Shown here one piece after another: positions 31,922-43,640 of a stretch of 64,000 nt of DNA; the stretch's first letter is position 1, and each line of letters opens with the position of its first letter. Both the position numbers and the translations under genes were made by a program. Origin of the DNA: Branchipolynoe longqiensis (lineage: Eukaryota > Annelida > Polychaeta > Phyllodocida > Polynoidae); assembly GCA_030323885.1 (NCBI GenBank), contig CM059186.1, forward strand, positions 27,513,005-27,577,004, given 5' to 3'. The notes beneath the pieces were generated by a model. It was not told where the DNA came from, ran no database searches, and saw only the letters and a program-made list of their open reading frames with translations.

Positions 31922-32152
31922 CTACCTAGCCTGGCGGTCAACTACTATAATAGGATAGGACAAGCACTGGTTAGCACAGTATCAGGATAATGTGACTGTG
32001 ATATTGGGTCATTGTGCCAGTGGCCTGGTCTCGCAGTGGGGGCAGCACTATTAAGTCACCATGAGTGCACACTGTCACAAGCTGGTACCCGTACTGATAT
32101 GACCTTCAATGTTGCCAGGATGTAAAGCTCCAGCATCCAACTAACCAACCAA
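31922..32152 (+). mobile_element. SINE-1, headless
   Basis: Starts inside the body at ACCTAGCCTGGCGG and continues to the tail AACTAACCAACCAACC. The head is missing. Confidence 0.75.
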
Positions 32153-32225
32153 CCTTCTCGAATCAGCATAGATCTACGGTCATACCACAAGGAAAAGTAT
32201 TTGGTTCTTTTTCAATTACCTAATA

Positions 32226-32699
32226 CAGTCAATTCTGTCTATACCGGACACCCATGGGACTGGAGCAAGATGCCGTTATAGAGAGAGATCCGTTATAGGT
32301 AAAGACTGACTGATGGAATGGGTTGAAACCAATGTTTTTCTTTTATACTTGACTGACTAGGATGGTGCTTACCTGAGGTTTTGTATACATAATGTATTTA
32401 AATAAAATGGAACAAAGACATATTTCAATAGAATAAGAGGTATTTATCACAAAAACAGATATATTTCAACAATATCACAGATACATTATGCACAAAATCA
32501 CCATTTGGCATGTCGTTATTGACAGAGAATATTGATCAAATAGGTGAAAAAATGGCTCTTAGTCCACATAAGACAGTTATCCGTTAGACACAGGGGCAAT
32601 GCTATTAAATAAAAGGGGTGCCATGATGGGACCAGCACTTTTTGCCGTTATTGATAGAGATTCGTTATTGACAGAGGCCGTTATTGCCAGAGTAGACTG
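32226..32699. mobile_element. Second pogo-like MITE (474 bp)
   Basis: Ends CAGTCAATTCTGTCTATACC and GCCAGAGTAGACTG form an imperfect inverted pair flanked by TA on both sides (32224-32225, 32700-32701). Subterminal CCGTTAT motifs recur at both ends in inverted orientation. No transposase frame. Confidence 0.65.
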
Positions 32700-32726
32700 T
32701 AGGTTAAGACACCATCTGAAAATCAC

Positions 32727-33115
32727 ACTGTCACATGCTGGTACCCGTCCTGATATGACCTTAGATATTGCTAGGGCGTAAAACAACAAAGAAATAAACA
32801 AACTAAGGGAGGTGATACAGACATCTACACATACATACATTCATATACAGACACATATACGCATACACATACATACACACATATATACCTGACATGTCAA
32901 GTATTTTATGGTCATGCTGGATATAGATCCAGAAATGCAGTTGCTAGGGTGTAAGACAACAAACAAACAATCCAAGAGAGGTGATATAGACAATTGCAGA
33001 TACACACATACATATTACAGACATATCCATATATACTTACATACATATAGATACATATATACCTAACACGTCAAGTATGTTATGGCCATGCTGGATATAG
33101 ATCCGCAAATGTAGG
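32727..33115 (+). repeat. SINE-1 tail within a 174-bp tandem duplication
   Basis: A SINE-1 3' end (CCTGATATGACCTTAGATAT, GGGCGTAAAACAACAAAG) is followed by CATACA-rich sequence and ATGCTGGATATAGATCC. A second partial tail (AGTTGCTAGGGTGTAAGACA), CATACA-rich sequence and ATGCTGGATATAGATCC then repeat 174 bp later (32916 versus 33090). Confidence 0.65.
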
Positions 33116-33129
33116 CTTCGCGGCAACCG

Positions 33130-36100
33130 CTCACTGTTCTTCACAAACCTTGACAAGTGCACGTGGCCCCTACTCACTGTTCTTCACAAACCCTAACAAG
33201 TGCATGCAGCACCTGCTCACTGTTCTTCACAAACCCTAACAAGTGCATGCAGCACCTGCTCACTCTTCTTCACAAACCCTAACAAGTGCATGCAGCACCT
33301 GCTCACTCTTCTTCACAAACCCTAACAAGTGCGCGCGGCACCTGCTCACTCTTCTTCATGAACCCTAACAAGTGCATGCGGCACCTGTTCACTGTTCTTC
33401 ATGTACCCTAACAAGTGCACATGGCACCTGCTCACTGTTCTTCATGAACCCTAACAAGTGCATGTTGCACCTGTTCACTGTTCTTCACAGACCCTAACAA
33501 GTGCATGCAGCATCTGCTTGCTGTTCTTCACAAACCCTAATGAGTGCATGCAGCACTTGCTCACTGTTCTTCATGAATCCTACCAAGTGCACATGGCACC
33601 TGCTCACTGTTCTTCACAAACCCTAACAAGTGCACGTGGTACCTGCTCACTGTTCTTCGCAAACCCTAACAAGTGCATGTGGCACCTTTTCACTGTTCTT
33701 CACAGACCCTAACAAGTGCATGCGGCACCTGCTCACTGTTCTTCACAAACCCTAACAAGTGCACGTGACACCTGCTCACTGTTCTTCACAAACCCTAACA
33801 AGTGCATGTGGCACCTGCTCACTCTTCTTCATGAACCCTAACAAGAGAATGCGGCACCTGTTCACTGTTCTTCATGTACCCTAACAAGTGCACATGGCAC
33901 CTGCTCACTGTTCTTCACAAACCGTAACAAGTGCATGAGGCATCCGCTCATTGTTCTTCACAAATCCTAACAAGTGCATGCGGACCCTGCTCACTGTTCT
34001 TCACGAACCCTAACAAGTGCACATGGCACGTGCTCACTGTTCTTCACAAACCCTAACAAGTGCACGCGGCACCTGTTCACTGTTCTTTACAGACCCTAAC
34101 AAGTGCACACGGCACCTGTTCACTGTTCTTCACAAACCCTAACAAGCGCATGTGGCACTTTCTCACTGTTCTTCACAAACCCTAAAAAGTGCACACGGCA
34201 CCTGCTCAGTGTTCTTCACAAACCCTAACAAGTGCATGCAGCACCTGCTCACTGTTCTTCATGAACCCCAACAAGTGCATGTGGCACCTGCTCACTGTTC
34301 TTCACAAACCCTAACAAGTGCATATGGCACCTGCTCACTGTTCTTCACAAACCCTAACAAGTGCACATGGCACCCGCTCACTGTTCTTCACCAACCCTAA
34401 CAAGTGCATGCCTCACCTGTTCACTGTTCTTCACAAACCCTAACAAGTGCATGTGGCACTTTCTCACTGTTCTTCACAAACCCTAACAAGTGCACACGGC
34501 ACCTGCTCACTGTTCTTCACAAACCCTAACAAGTGCATGTGGCACCCGCTCATTGTTCTTCACAAACCCTAACAAGTGCATGCGGACCCTGCTCACTGTT
34601 CTTCATGAACCCTAACAAGTGCACATGGCACGTGCTCACTGTTCTTCACAAACCCTAACAAGTGCACGCGGCACCTGTTCACTGTTCTTTACAGACCCTA
34701 ACAAGTGCATGTGGCACTTTCTCACTGTTCTTCACAAACCCTAACAAGTGCACACGGCACCTGCTCACTGTTCTTCACAAACCCTAACAAGTACACGTGG
34801 CACCTGCTCACTGTTCTTCATGAACCCTAACAAGTGCATGTGGCACCTGCTCACTGTTCTTCACAAACCCTAACAAGTGCATGTGGCACCCACTCACTGT
34901 TTTTCACTAACCCTAACAAGTGCATGCATCACCTGTTCACTGTTCTTCACAAACCCTAACAAGTGCATGTGGCACTTTCTCACTGTTCTTCACAAACCCT
35001 AACAAGTGCACACGGCACCTGCTCACTGTTCTTCACAAACCCTAACAAGTGCATGCATCACCTGTTCACTGTTCTTAACAAACCCTAACAAGTGCATGTG
35101 GCACTTTCTCACTGTTCTTCACAAACCCTCACAAGTGCACATGGCACCTGCTCACTGTTCTTCATGAACCCTAACAAGTGCATGTGGCACCTGCTCACTG
35201 TTCTTCACAAAGCCTAACAAGTGCACGTGGCACCTGCTCACTGTTCTTCACAAACCCTAACAAGTGCATGCAGCACCTGCTCACTGTTCTTCATGAACCC
35301 TAACAAGTGCATGTGGTACCTGCTCACTGTTCTTCACAAACCCTAACAAGTGCATGTGGCAGCTGCTCACTGTTCTTCACAAACCCTAACAAGTGCATGT
35401 GGCACCTGCTCACTGTTCTTCACAAACCCTAACAAGTGCATGTGGCACCTGCTCACTGTTCTTCACGAACCCTAACAAGTGCATGTGGCACCTGCTCACT
35501 GTTCTTCACAAACCCTAACAAGTGCATGTGGCACCTGCTCACTGTTCTTCACAACCCCTAACAAGTGCACACGGCACCCACTCACTGTTCTTCACAAACC
35601 CTAACAAGTGCATGCAGCACCTGCTCACTGTTCTTCACAAACCCTAACAAGTGCATGCGGCACCTGCTCACTGTTCTTCAGAAACCCTAACAAGTGCATG
35701 CAGCACCTGCTCACTGTTCTTCATGAACCCTAACAAGTGCATGTGGCACCTGCTCACTGTTCTTCACAAACCCTAACAAGTGCATGCGGCACCTGCTCAC
35801 TGTTCTTCACAACCCCTAACAAGTGCACACGGCACCCACTCACTGTTCTTCACAAACCCTAACAAGTGCAGGCAGCACCTGCTCACTGTTCTTCACAAAC
35901 CCTAACAAGTGCATGCGGCACCTGCTCACTGTTCTTCAGAAACCCTAACAAGTGCATGCAGCACCTGCTCACTGTTCTTCATGAACCCTAACAAGTGCAT
36001 GTGGCACCTGCTCACTGTTCTTCACAAACCCTAGCAAGTGCACGTGGCACCTGCTCACTGTTCTTCACAAACCCTAACAAGTGCACACGGCACCTGCTCA

Positions 36101-36302
36101 CTGTTCTTCACAAACCCTGACAAGTGCATGCAGCACCTGCTCACTGTTCTTCACAAACCCTAACAAGTGCATGTGACACCTGCTCACTGTTCTTCACAAC
36201 CACTAACAAGTGCATGTGGTACCTGCTCACTGTTCTTCACAAACCCTAACAAGTGCACACAGCACCTGCTCGCTGTTCTTCACAAACCCTAACAAGTGCA
36301 CG
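33130..36302. repeat. 43-bp satellite array, about 74 copies
   Basis: The unit reads CACAAACCCTAACAAGTGCA, then TGYRGCACCTGCTCACTG, then TTCTT, repeated in register for nearly 3.2 kb with mostly single-base variants. Some variants recur at multiples of 43 bp, such as a six-unit block (258 bp) at 35551 and 35809 and an eleven-unit spacing for a CATGTACCC variant (33400, 33873). This indicates duplication of blocks. Not a coding array: 43 is not a multiple of three. Confidence 0.95.
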
Positions 36303-36687
36303 GGCGCCAGAGTGTGCGCATATCGACATTTCGATCGCGATCCAAAGATATTTTCACCGGAATTCCTTTGAAGGTAGTGGCAGCCCGTTGTCGTGAGCTG
36401 CTTCGTCTCTCCTTATACCGTGACACATCGATCGCTGTCTACGATGCCGTTGCCTGCCTACAGCCCTTTTGCAGAGCTGGAGATTGCGCATGCTCACTCA
36501 CCATCCTTAATATAGAAAGCGCTAAATATGGTAATTAGAATATGATATGGAGTCTGAGGCCTGGAAGGCCTGGAAGGCTGGGAAGGTTTGAAAGCCTGGA
36601 AGTCCGAAAATCCAAATATCCAAAAGCCTAACCCGACACCCTCTAAAAATATGTATGTTCTGATAAATATACTGCTTACCAAAAAAT
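36303..36687. other. Unassigned spacer
   Basis: Complex sequence after the satellite. The 80-codon frame at 36296-36538 has no recognised motif. A GGAAGGCCTGGAAGG minor repeat is at 36557-36600. Confidence 0.4.
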
Positions 36688-36753
36688 AACCCGTCCTGAT
36701 ATGCACTTAGATGTTACCAGGACGTAGCACTCCAACAACCAATCAACCAACCA
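36688..36753 (+). mobile_element. SINE-1 tail fragment
   Basis: CCCGTCCTGATATGCACTTAG, then ACCAGGACGTAGCACTCC and a CAATCAACCAACC tail. Only the 3' end is present. Confidence 0.7.
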
Positions 36754-37177
36754 AAGATAACAGCAACAAAAAGACAAACAAAAATCGAAAGCAATAAAAA
36801 CTAAACAAAAATCAACAACAACGAAGCTCAACAACAAAATCTATTTTTAAAATTTAAATTAAAATAAACAACACAAAACCTCGGACCTAATGTGAATCAA
36901 GAGGGTTCAACTTGCAGAGTTTTATGTGTGTGTTTTACTTCTCTGGAAACAGTGCTGCACAGACCTGCCCCACATACCCACGCACACATATACACACGCC
37001 CAGATGGATTCAACAGGCGACAATTACACAGACTGGACTCTTTCATCAGGCCACTCTGCCACAGCGATGATGTCCATTGAGCATAATAAACCGAAGCTAT
37101 CAGGGGTCCCTTATTTCAGTGATGCAATCTACGCAAAGGCACTCTGCGGCTATCTGTTTGACTAAATCCGCGACCAC
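36754..37177. other. Unassigned spacer
   Basis: An A-rich stretch (36754-36885) and then complex sequence. Overlapping short frames (36892-37165) carry no recognised domain. Confidence 0.4.
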
Positions 37178-37515
37178 ACGGGATGGCCGAATGAGTTGAG
37201 CGTCCATCTACCATTTTGGTAGATTGTGTGATTCGAACCTCATGGGTTCGAATCACTTAAAAATGACTTAAAAATTGATAGTTGTCACTTCATAGCCAAG
37301 CACTCGGCATTATTAGGATAGGACAAGGACTGGTTGGCTCAGTGTCAGGATAATGTGGCTGAGTGGGATATCAGGTCATGGTTCTGGCAGCCTGGTCTCC
37401 CAGTGGGGCAGCACTACGAAATTGCCATGAGCTTGCACTGTCAATAGTTGGTACCCAACCTGATATGACCTTAGATGTGGCCAGGACGTAAAACTCCAAC
37501 AACCAACAACCAACC
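37178..37515 (+). mobile_element. SINE-1, head type B, full length
   Basis: Head GGGATGGCCGAATGAGTTGAG at about 37180-37200, B-box-like GGGTTCGAATCAC near 37244, body, and tail CCAACAACCAACAACCAACC. First of three SINE-1 copies in about 1 kb. Confidence 0.85.
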
Positions 37516-37539
37516 AGGCTAGTTCCTTGTGGGGTAACC

Positions 37540-37852
37540 GGACGTGGTGGTCGAATCGATAGAGCGCAGCCTTCCCGTGTGGAAAGTCGGGAGTGCGAAA
37601 GGTGGCCGAGTCAAATCAAAATGACTTACAAAATGTATACTTGTCACTCCTTTGGCATTACTAAGATAGGACAAGGACTGCTTAGCTCAGCATAAGGGTA
37701 CTGAGTAGTAAATCTTGCCATGGTATACCACTGTCATGGTATCCCAGTCGGGCAGCACTATAAAGTCGCCACGAGTGCACACTGTCACAACAAGTACCTG
37801 ACCCGTCCTGATATGACCTTAGATGTTGCTGGGATGTAAAATCCTAACAAAC
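37540..37852 (+). mobile_element. SINE-1, head type A, full length
   Basis: Head GTGGTGGTCGAATCGATAGAGC near 37544-37565. The body is degraded in the centre (around 37690-37750), and the tail is GGGATGTAAAATCCTAACAAAC. Confidence 0.75.
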
Positions 37853-37879
37853 CTCTTGGCGAATAGGCTTCGAGTAGGA

Positions 37880-38218
37880 TTTACTGGTTGGATGGTTGTT
37901 GGAGTTTTACATCTTGGCAACATTTAAGGTCATATCAGGATGGGTACCGACTTGTGACAGTGCACACTCATGGTGACTTTATAGTGCTGCCCCACTGGGA
38001 AATCAGGCCATCAGCACCATGTCCCGATATCCCACTCAGTCATGTTATCCTGACAACTGAGCTAACCAGTCCTTGCCCTATCCAACTCATACTGAGCACC
38101 AGGCTAGGAAGCGACAAGTATCAATTTTAAAGTCATTCGTTTGACTCGACCAGGAACCGAACTCCAGCCCTTCCGCACGCGAGGCCCGCGCTCTACCGAT
38201 TCAGCTACCGCGCCCGGT
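37880..38218 (-). mobile_element. SINE-1, head type A, full length
   Basis: Inverse tail GGTTGTTGGAGTTTTACATC at 37894-37913, body, inverse head ending ATTCAGCTACCGCGCCC near 38200-38216. It faces the preceding two copies. Confidence 0.85.
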
Positions 38219-38535
38219 GAGGATTTAATTAAACCTGCCCATGACGGCCACACCACAAATAGCTCGCCGAACCCTAACACCTCGTTAGTAATCGAACGCC
38301 GCCCAGCGAAAGCAAACGGCGGCGTGTTTGGCGACTATTTCCGGTCTCATTGTGCAGACTATTTACCGATCTGTGGCCATTCAGCAGGCAATAATGTCAG
38401 CATCGTAGAGCGGATCACTCTGAGCAAGAGCAGTGTCTGTCATATCATCAAGTCTGCCTCACACTAGTTGATCTAGTTTGAATTGAATCCCGTTGAAGCC
38501 GCGATTGGAAATCATTTTGTTGTCTTATTTTCCGG

Positions 38536-38905
38536 TTCATTATTAGGTTGGATATTGGCTCTGAGGTATGGAGATCAACTCTATTGTCTGTGTGTCGTCA
38601 CAGGTCAGTTGCATCCCCCTCTTCACTCTCCTCCACTCTACCTCTCCTCTCCTCCTTCCCACTTCCCTTCGTCCCCTCCCACCCCTCCCTCCTCCCCTCC
38701 CCTCCTTCTCTCTGTCCGTCCTCCCCTCCTCCCCTCCTCCGCCCATTCTCTCCTCCCGTCCTCCCCTTCTCCCGTTCTCCCGTCTACCTCTCCTGCCGTC
38801 CTCATTATCAGGATGGATATTGGCTGTGAGGTATGGAGATCAACTTTATTGTCTGTGTGTCGTCACAGGTTAGTTGCATCCCCCTCGTCACTCTCCTCCC
38901 CTCCT
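38536..38905. repeat. Direct duplication of about 265 bp
   Basis: The segment containing GGTATGGAGATCAACT and TTGTCTGTGTGTCGTCAC, then GTTGCATCCCCCTC, is present at 38560-38625 and 38829-38890. It is separated by the CCCTCC-type repeat, so the unique piece and part of the array were copied together. Confidence 0.75.
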
Positions 38906-39915
38906 CCGCTCTTTCTCTCCTCCCGTCCTCCCCTCCTCCGATCTCCCCTGTACCTCTCCTCCCGTCCTCCCCTCCTCCCCTCCTCCACTCTTTCTCTCCT
39001 CCCGTTCTCCCCTTCTCCCGTTCTCCCCTCTTCCCCTCCTCCCGTCTTCCCCTCCTGTCTTTCTTCCCTCTTCCCCTCCTCCGCCCTCCCCTCAGCTCCT
39101 CCCCTCCTCCCCTCCTCCCCTCCTCCCCTCCTCCCCTCCTCCCCTCCTCCCCTCCTCTCCCTCCTCCCCTCCTCCCCTCCTCCCCTCCTCCCCTCCTCCC
39201 CTCCTCCCTCCTCCCCTCCTCCCCTCCTCCCCTCCTCCCCTCCTCCCCCTCCTCCCCTCCTCCCCTCCTCCCCTCCTCCCCCTCCTCCCCTCCTCCCCTC
39301 CTCCTCTCCCCCCCTCCTCCCCTCCTCCCCTCCTCCCCTCCTCCCCTCCTCCGCTCCTCCGACCCTCTCGTCCTCCCCTCCTCCGCTCCTCCCCTCCTCC
39401 GCTCCTCCCCTCCTCCCCTCCTCCCCTCCTCCCCTCCTCCCCTCCTCCCCTCCTCCCCTCCTCCCCTCCTCCCCTCCTCCCCTCCTCCCCTCCTCCCCTC
39501 CTCCCCTCCTCCTCTCCTCCCCTCCTCCCCTCCTCCCCGCCTCCCCTCCTCCCCTCCTCCCCTCCTCCGCTCCTCCGCTCCTCCCCTCCTCCCCTCCTCC
39601 GCTCCTCCCCTCCTCCCCTCCTCCCCTCCTCCCCTCCACCGCTCTCCCGCTCCTCCTCCCCTCTTCCCCTCCTCCGCTCCCCCGCTCCTCCTTCCCTCCT
39701 CCCAACTCCTTTCCTCCCCTCTTCCCCTCCTCTCCTCTTTCCCTCCTTTCCTCTTCTCCTCCTCCGTTTCTTCCGTCTTTCCATCCCTTCTTCCCCTTCT
39801 TCACTATTTCGCCCTCCTCTCCTCCCGTCCCCCCCCCCCTCTCCCTCCTCCTCTTACCCCCCCTCCCCCTCCTCGCCCGTCCTCCCATCCCATCGCTCCT
39901 CCCCTCCCCTCCCCC
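38620..39915. repeat. Homopyrimidine tract (CCCCTCCT)n
   Basis: Almost pure C/T on the + strand for about 1.3 kb, with very regular 8-bp units CCCCTCCT between 39080 and 39650. Ser/Pro/Leu frames on the + strand and Gly/Glu/Arg frames on the minus strand translate it. Confidence 0.9.
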
Positions 39916-40109
39916 AACTTTCTGACGGTATCATTGACGACAATCAATTATCTGAATTGAACCTGCCAATCAAGTTTTCGATATTAAGATCAGTAACACT
40001 CAAGTGAAATTGTCAATTAGTGTGAAGTGAATCTTCGAGGATTTTGTTGCTTTCTTTGGTGTGTAAATATTTATTCATCTGAATAATTATATCATTTTGT
40101 CGATGCTAG

Positions 40110-40268
40110 GGCACTAAACACAAATCATATGGTGATAGTTCCTACTGTGTCGCAGATTCCACGTTATGGAATAGATTGGCATGGGTGTCAGAAAAGCAGC
40201 CACTCTTGACAAATGTTTTATCTGTCATCAGGACTCATCTGTTTCAGATAACTTTTGATCGCAAATGA
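40110..40268 (+). pseudogene. LINE ORF2 C-terminal remnant
   Basis: The in-frame translation includes GTKHKSYGDSSYCVADSTLW and NRLAWVSEKQPLL, then RTHLFQITF before a TGA at 40266-40268. It resembles the terminal segment of many non-LTR retrotransposon reverse transcriptase proteins (SYGDRSFSVAAPTLWNSLP, FK..LKTHLF). A stop precedes it at 40107, so only about 53 codons remain. It differs from the LINE end at 27426 and probably comes from another family. Confidence 0.6.
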
Positions 40269-41064
40269 TAGTTCTATGTCATTCAACTATTTCAGCCAGG
40301 TCGGAAAATTATCATATCATGGTTTTATTGCACGGTGCCTTAGAATGCCGCTACCAGGGACCTCAACGCCCCCCCCCCCCCCACCCCCATAATGAAACAA
40401 AGCAAAACAAAATGAAGGCAGACACCTGCCAATACAAACCAATACAAACCAAAGACAGAACCTTGTTAACCATCCACATATACAGAAACAGAACACACTC
40501 ACTACCAACACAAATCAAACCAAAAACAAAACAAGAAAACCAAACAACTGCAAACTACAACCCCAACAAACAGACGTAATAAACCAAAAAAGCACATTAG
40601 CAATGAGAAATGATTACAGTATCAAGTACATAGTCAAGTAGTCACCTGAGACTGACAAAAATAGTGACTGATGCTTCATATAATGCAGCATGAGTCATGC
40701 ACGCCCATTGGACAAAGTGTCGTGTGCTGCACAGAAACAGCACAGGACAAACCATCTGTAAAATTCCAGCATGCATGTAAAACGGCTCTAAGACCAGTGC
40801 CCCTGTGCTGACACTATACTTGTTTAGATGAATAAACACTTGTGGAAAAAAAAGACTTGAACATTTATGACACTGAAACAAATAAGGATAAACAACATTT
40901 TTGCTCAATGCATTGCTCGTATTGCTTCTTAGGGATGTAACAGAATGAATATTCTCCATCTGTTGTGAAAAGGGAAATTTATTTAGAAGAAAACAGTTAC
41001 AACATGAGGGACAAACCAAGTAGGACCAGCATTGAAGAAGAACCCACATCATATAAGGTATAGG
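40269..41064. other. Unassigned spacer
   Basis: It contains a poly-C run near 40370-40382 and A/C-rich sequence at 40390-40580. The minus-strand frame 40642-41052 has no recognised motif. Confidence 0.45.
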
Positions 41065-41205
41065 TGTAATGTGTCATGTGTCCATGTGTCGTGTGTCATG
41101 TGTCATGTGTCATGGGTCATGGGTCATGGGTCATGGGCCATGTGACATGTGACATGTGTCATGTGTCATGTGTCATATGTCATGTGTCATGTGTCATGCT
41201 CAACA
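41065..41205. repeat. TCATGTGT octamer-like array
   Basis: Tandem GTGTCATGTGTCATG, with GGGTCATG and TGTGACATG variants. Confidence 0.8.
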
Positions 41206-41670
41206 AGCCACAGTACATTGCTATTGAGAGGTACAGAATTTTCGTCAGTATATTGCTAGTGAGAAGTAGAAAGTGCGTGTCATTATATTGCTCTGGAGAG
41301 CCACTTACTTTTCGTCATATTACTATGGAGCAGTAGAGAATGATCATCACTAAATTGCTATGAAGAGGTACAGAATCCTCGTCAATATATTGCTATGAAA
41401 TGTTAGAGAATGAGTGTCACTACATTGCTAGTGAGAGGTAGCGAATGCTTGTCACTAAAGTGCTATGTAATGGTACAAAATACTCATCACTATATTGTTA
41501 TTCAGAATGCTTGTCACTATAGTGCTATGTAATGGTACAAAATACTCATCACTATATTGCTATTCAGAGTGCTTGTCACTATAGTGCTATGTAATGGTAC
41601 AAAATACTCATCACTATATTGCTATTAAGAAGTAGAGAATGCTTGTTACTATATTGCTATAGAGTGGTAG
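41206..41670. repeat. 45-60 bp diverged minisatellite
   Basis: Repeats of CACTATATTGCTATNNAGAG, a short linker and AGAATGCTTGTCACTA. Units at 41500-41630 are the most alike (ACAAAATACTCATCACTATA three times). Confidence 0.65.
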
Positions 41671-41671
41671 A

Positions 41672-41965
41672 GATTGGTTGGTTGTTGGAGTTTTACATCC
41701 TGATAACATCTAAGGTCATATCAGGACGAGCACCGACTTGTGACGCTTCCTAGCCAGCCACTCGGCATTATTAGGATAGGACAAGGACTGGTTGGATCAG
41801 TGTCAGGATAATGTGACGGAGTGGGAAATCAGGTCATGATGCTGGCAGCCTGGTTTTCCAGTGGGATAGCACTATAACATCGCCATGAGTGTGTACTGTC
41901 ACAAGCCAGTACCCGTCCTGATATGACCTTAGATGTTGCCAGGATGTAAAACTCCAACAAGCAAT
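41672..41965. mobile_element. Inverted SINE-1 composite
   Basis: Begins with an inverse SINE-1 tail (GGTTGGTTGTTGGAGTTTTA, to about 41742). At GACTTGTGA/CGCTTCCTAG it switches to a headless forward copy ending AGGATGTAAAACTCCAACAA. The two ends are therefore inverted repeats of each other. Confidence 0.75.
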
Positions 41966-42089
41966 CCACGATCTTAGCAATGCCGAGAGACATGCAAGGT
42001 GCAAGTGCTAATTGTGTGAATTGCCTCTTTGACTGAGTTGAAGATCTAACCCATGACCTACTAGATGGAAAGCGAGCCAATCCATCCGA

Positions 42090-42200
42090 AGCCACCTTTA
42101 AAGGTTGTGTAACGAGATGGCTTTGACTTTCTGCCATATTTTATTTCAGGTAAATATATTAGATTGCTCATGATAATTGACTTTATTTTAGTTCGGGGAT
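42090..42200. mobile_element. TTAA MITE end fragment
   Basis: TTTAAAGGTTGTGTAACGAG, then TTTCTGCCATATTTTATTTC and TAGATTGCTCATGATAATTG match the left half of the 47608/52628 family in order, with divergence. Confidence 0.45.
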
Positions 42201-42600
42201 AGTTGCTATGCATTTCTACAATACTTATGTTGGTAAGGATACCAACATACTGGGAATTGAAAGTATTTGAAGTGGATACACAATCAGTTAATTGCAATGT
42301 GGAAAGCGACATACTGGCGATAGGTTTCTTTTATTCTTTAATTTCGATATTAGCATAATAGCACAGGAGCATCAAACTGCAATACATGCTTCATGATTGA
42401 CAGCAGTATGTAAGTCAGATCTATGGGATTATAAGCCTGTTAAGTGTGTTTTTGTTGTTGTTGTTGTTGTAAACCTGGTGAAATGACTCGGTCAAGGTTC
42501 GAACCCTATATATAAGATGGATTGTGCGCTTTAGACTTTGCAGAGAAGTTCGACCTGACCTGGGAGGACCGTGATATTGACGGAGAACTGGGCTGGAATA
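42201..42600. other. Unassigned spacer
   Basis: No gene recognised. A short GTTGTT repeat is at 42453-42470. Confidence 0.4.
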
Positions 42601-43200
42601 TTACACCCTCCGCCACCCCACACCCACACCCACACCCACACCCACACCCACACCCACACCCACACCCACACCCACACCCACACCTACCCCAACCTCAACC
42701 CGTCTCCTTGGCCCCCACCCGCTCCAGTAGGTTGGAAATATTATACCGTCACCCCTCCCCCTTCACCCCACCTCCACCTACTTTCCGGCTCCCCCCTCCC
42801 TCCCCCTACCACTCCAAGCCTACCCGCCCCTCCACCACCAGCCCACCTTGCCCCAACCCCGCCCCACCCACCCACCACCCGCCTCACTGGGCTCCCTTCC
42901 CGCACCCCCCCCCCCCGCCCACCTACCACCCGCCCCATCGGGACTAACACCTCCAGGCCCCCGGCGGCTTGACGCGGGTGGGCGGCCAGCCCCCCGACCC
43001 CGGCTCCCGACCCCCGACCCCAGCACCCCGACCCCCGACCCCCGACCCGCAACCCCGCCTCCCTACACCCGTTAATGGGCAGTTCCATCGATCCCTCCAG
43101 GCTATGTATACCCCGTGGTAGCTGGCAGAACCCCCCACCCCACCGCCACCCACCCCTCCTCCCGGGCTCTCCTGGACCTACCAACCCAGGTGTTACATTC
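42601..43200. repeat. CCCACA hexamer array and C-rich tract
   Basis: A clean hexamer run (CCCACA)n is at about 42608-42683, followed by irregular C-rich sequence with CCCCCGACCC phrases at 43000-43060. Pro-rich frames are translations of this. Confidence 0.8.
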
Positions 43201-43352
43201 TCGCCCCTGCGCACTGACAGGTGCGCTTCGTGATATAGCGGCAGTTATATGCATGTTTTAAATAAACCACCGTATAGCGCAGTCTAAGCCAATACGTGTT
43301 AAAACACAACTCCATACAGTGCTGGACGGGTATAGATAGATATCTGTTTTGT

Positions 43353-43640
43353 TTCTTGGTGCTTTACTTCCAAGCAACGTCTAAGATCATGCCAGGATGG
43401 GTACAGACACTGACTTGTGACAATGCGGACTCATGGTGACTTTATAGTGATGTTCCATTGGTAGACCAGGCTATCGGCACTATGACCCAATATCTAACTC
43501 AATCACATTATCCTGATACTGAGCTAACCAGTGTTTGTCCTATCCTGGCAATGCTTACTGCTTGGTTAGGTAATGACAAATATTAATTTTGTAAGCTACT
43601 GGTTTGATTCATCCCGGTCACTGATTCAATCCATGGAGGA
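43353..43640 (-). mobile_element. SINE-1, old diverged copy
   Basis: The inverse tail motif CAAGCAACGTCTAAGATC and body landmarks CTTTATAGTGATG and CACATTATCCTGATACTGAG are recognisable with many substitutions. The head is not clear. Confidence 0.65.

Noticed and set aside
33130..36302. CRISPR array
   Set aside because: Units are contiguous tandem copies without unique spacers, and the DNA is eukaryotic.
38483..40007. Three overlapping + frames of 375-480 codons and minus frames of 230-341 codons
   Set aside because: All are readings of CCCCTCCT repeat. An 8-bp period keeps every frame open.
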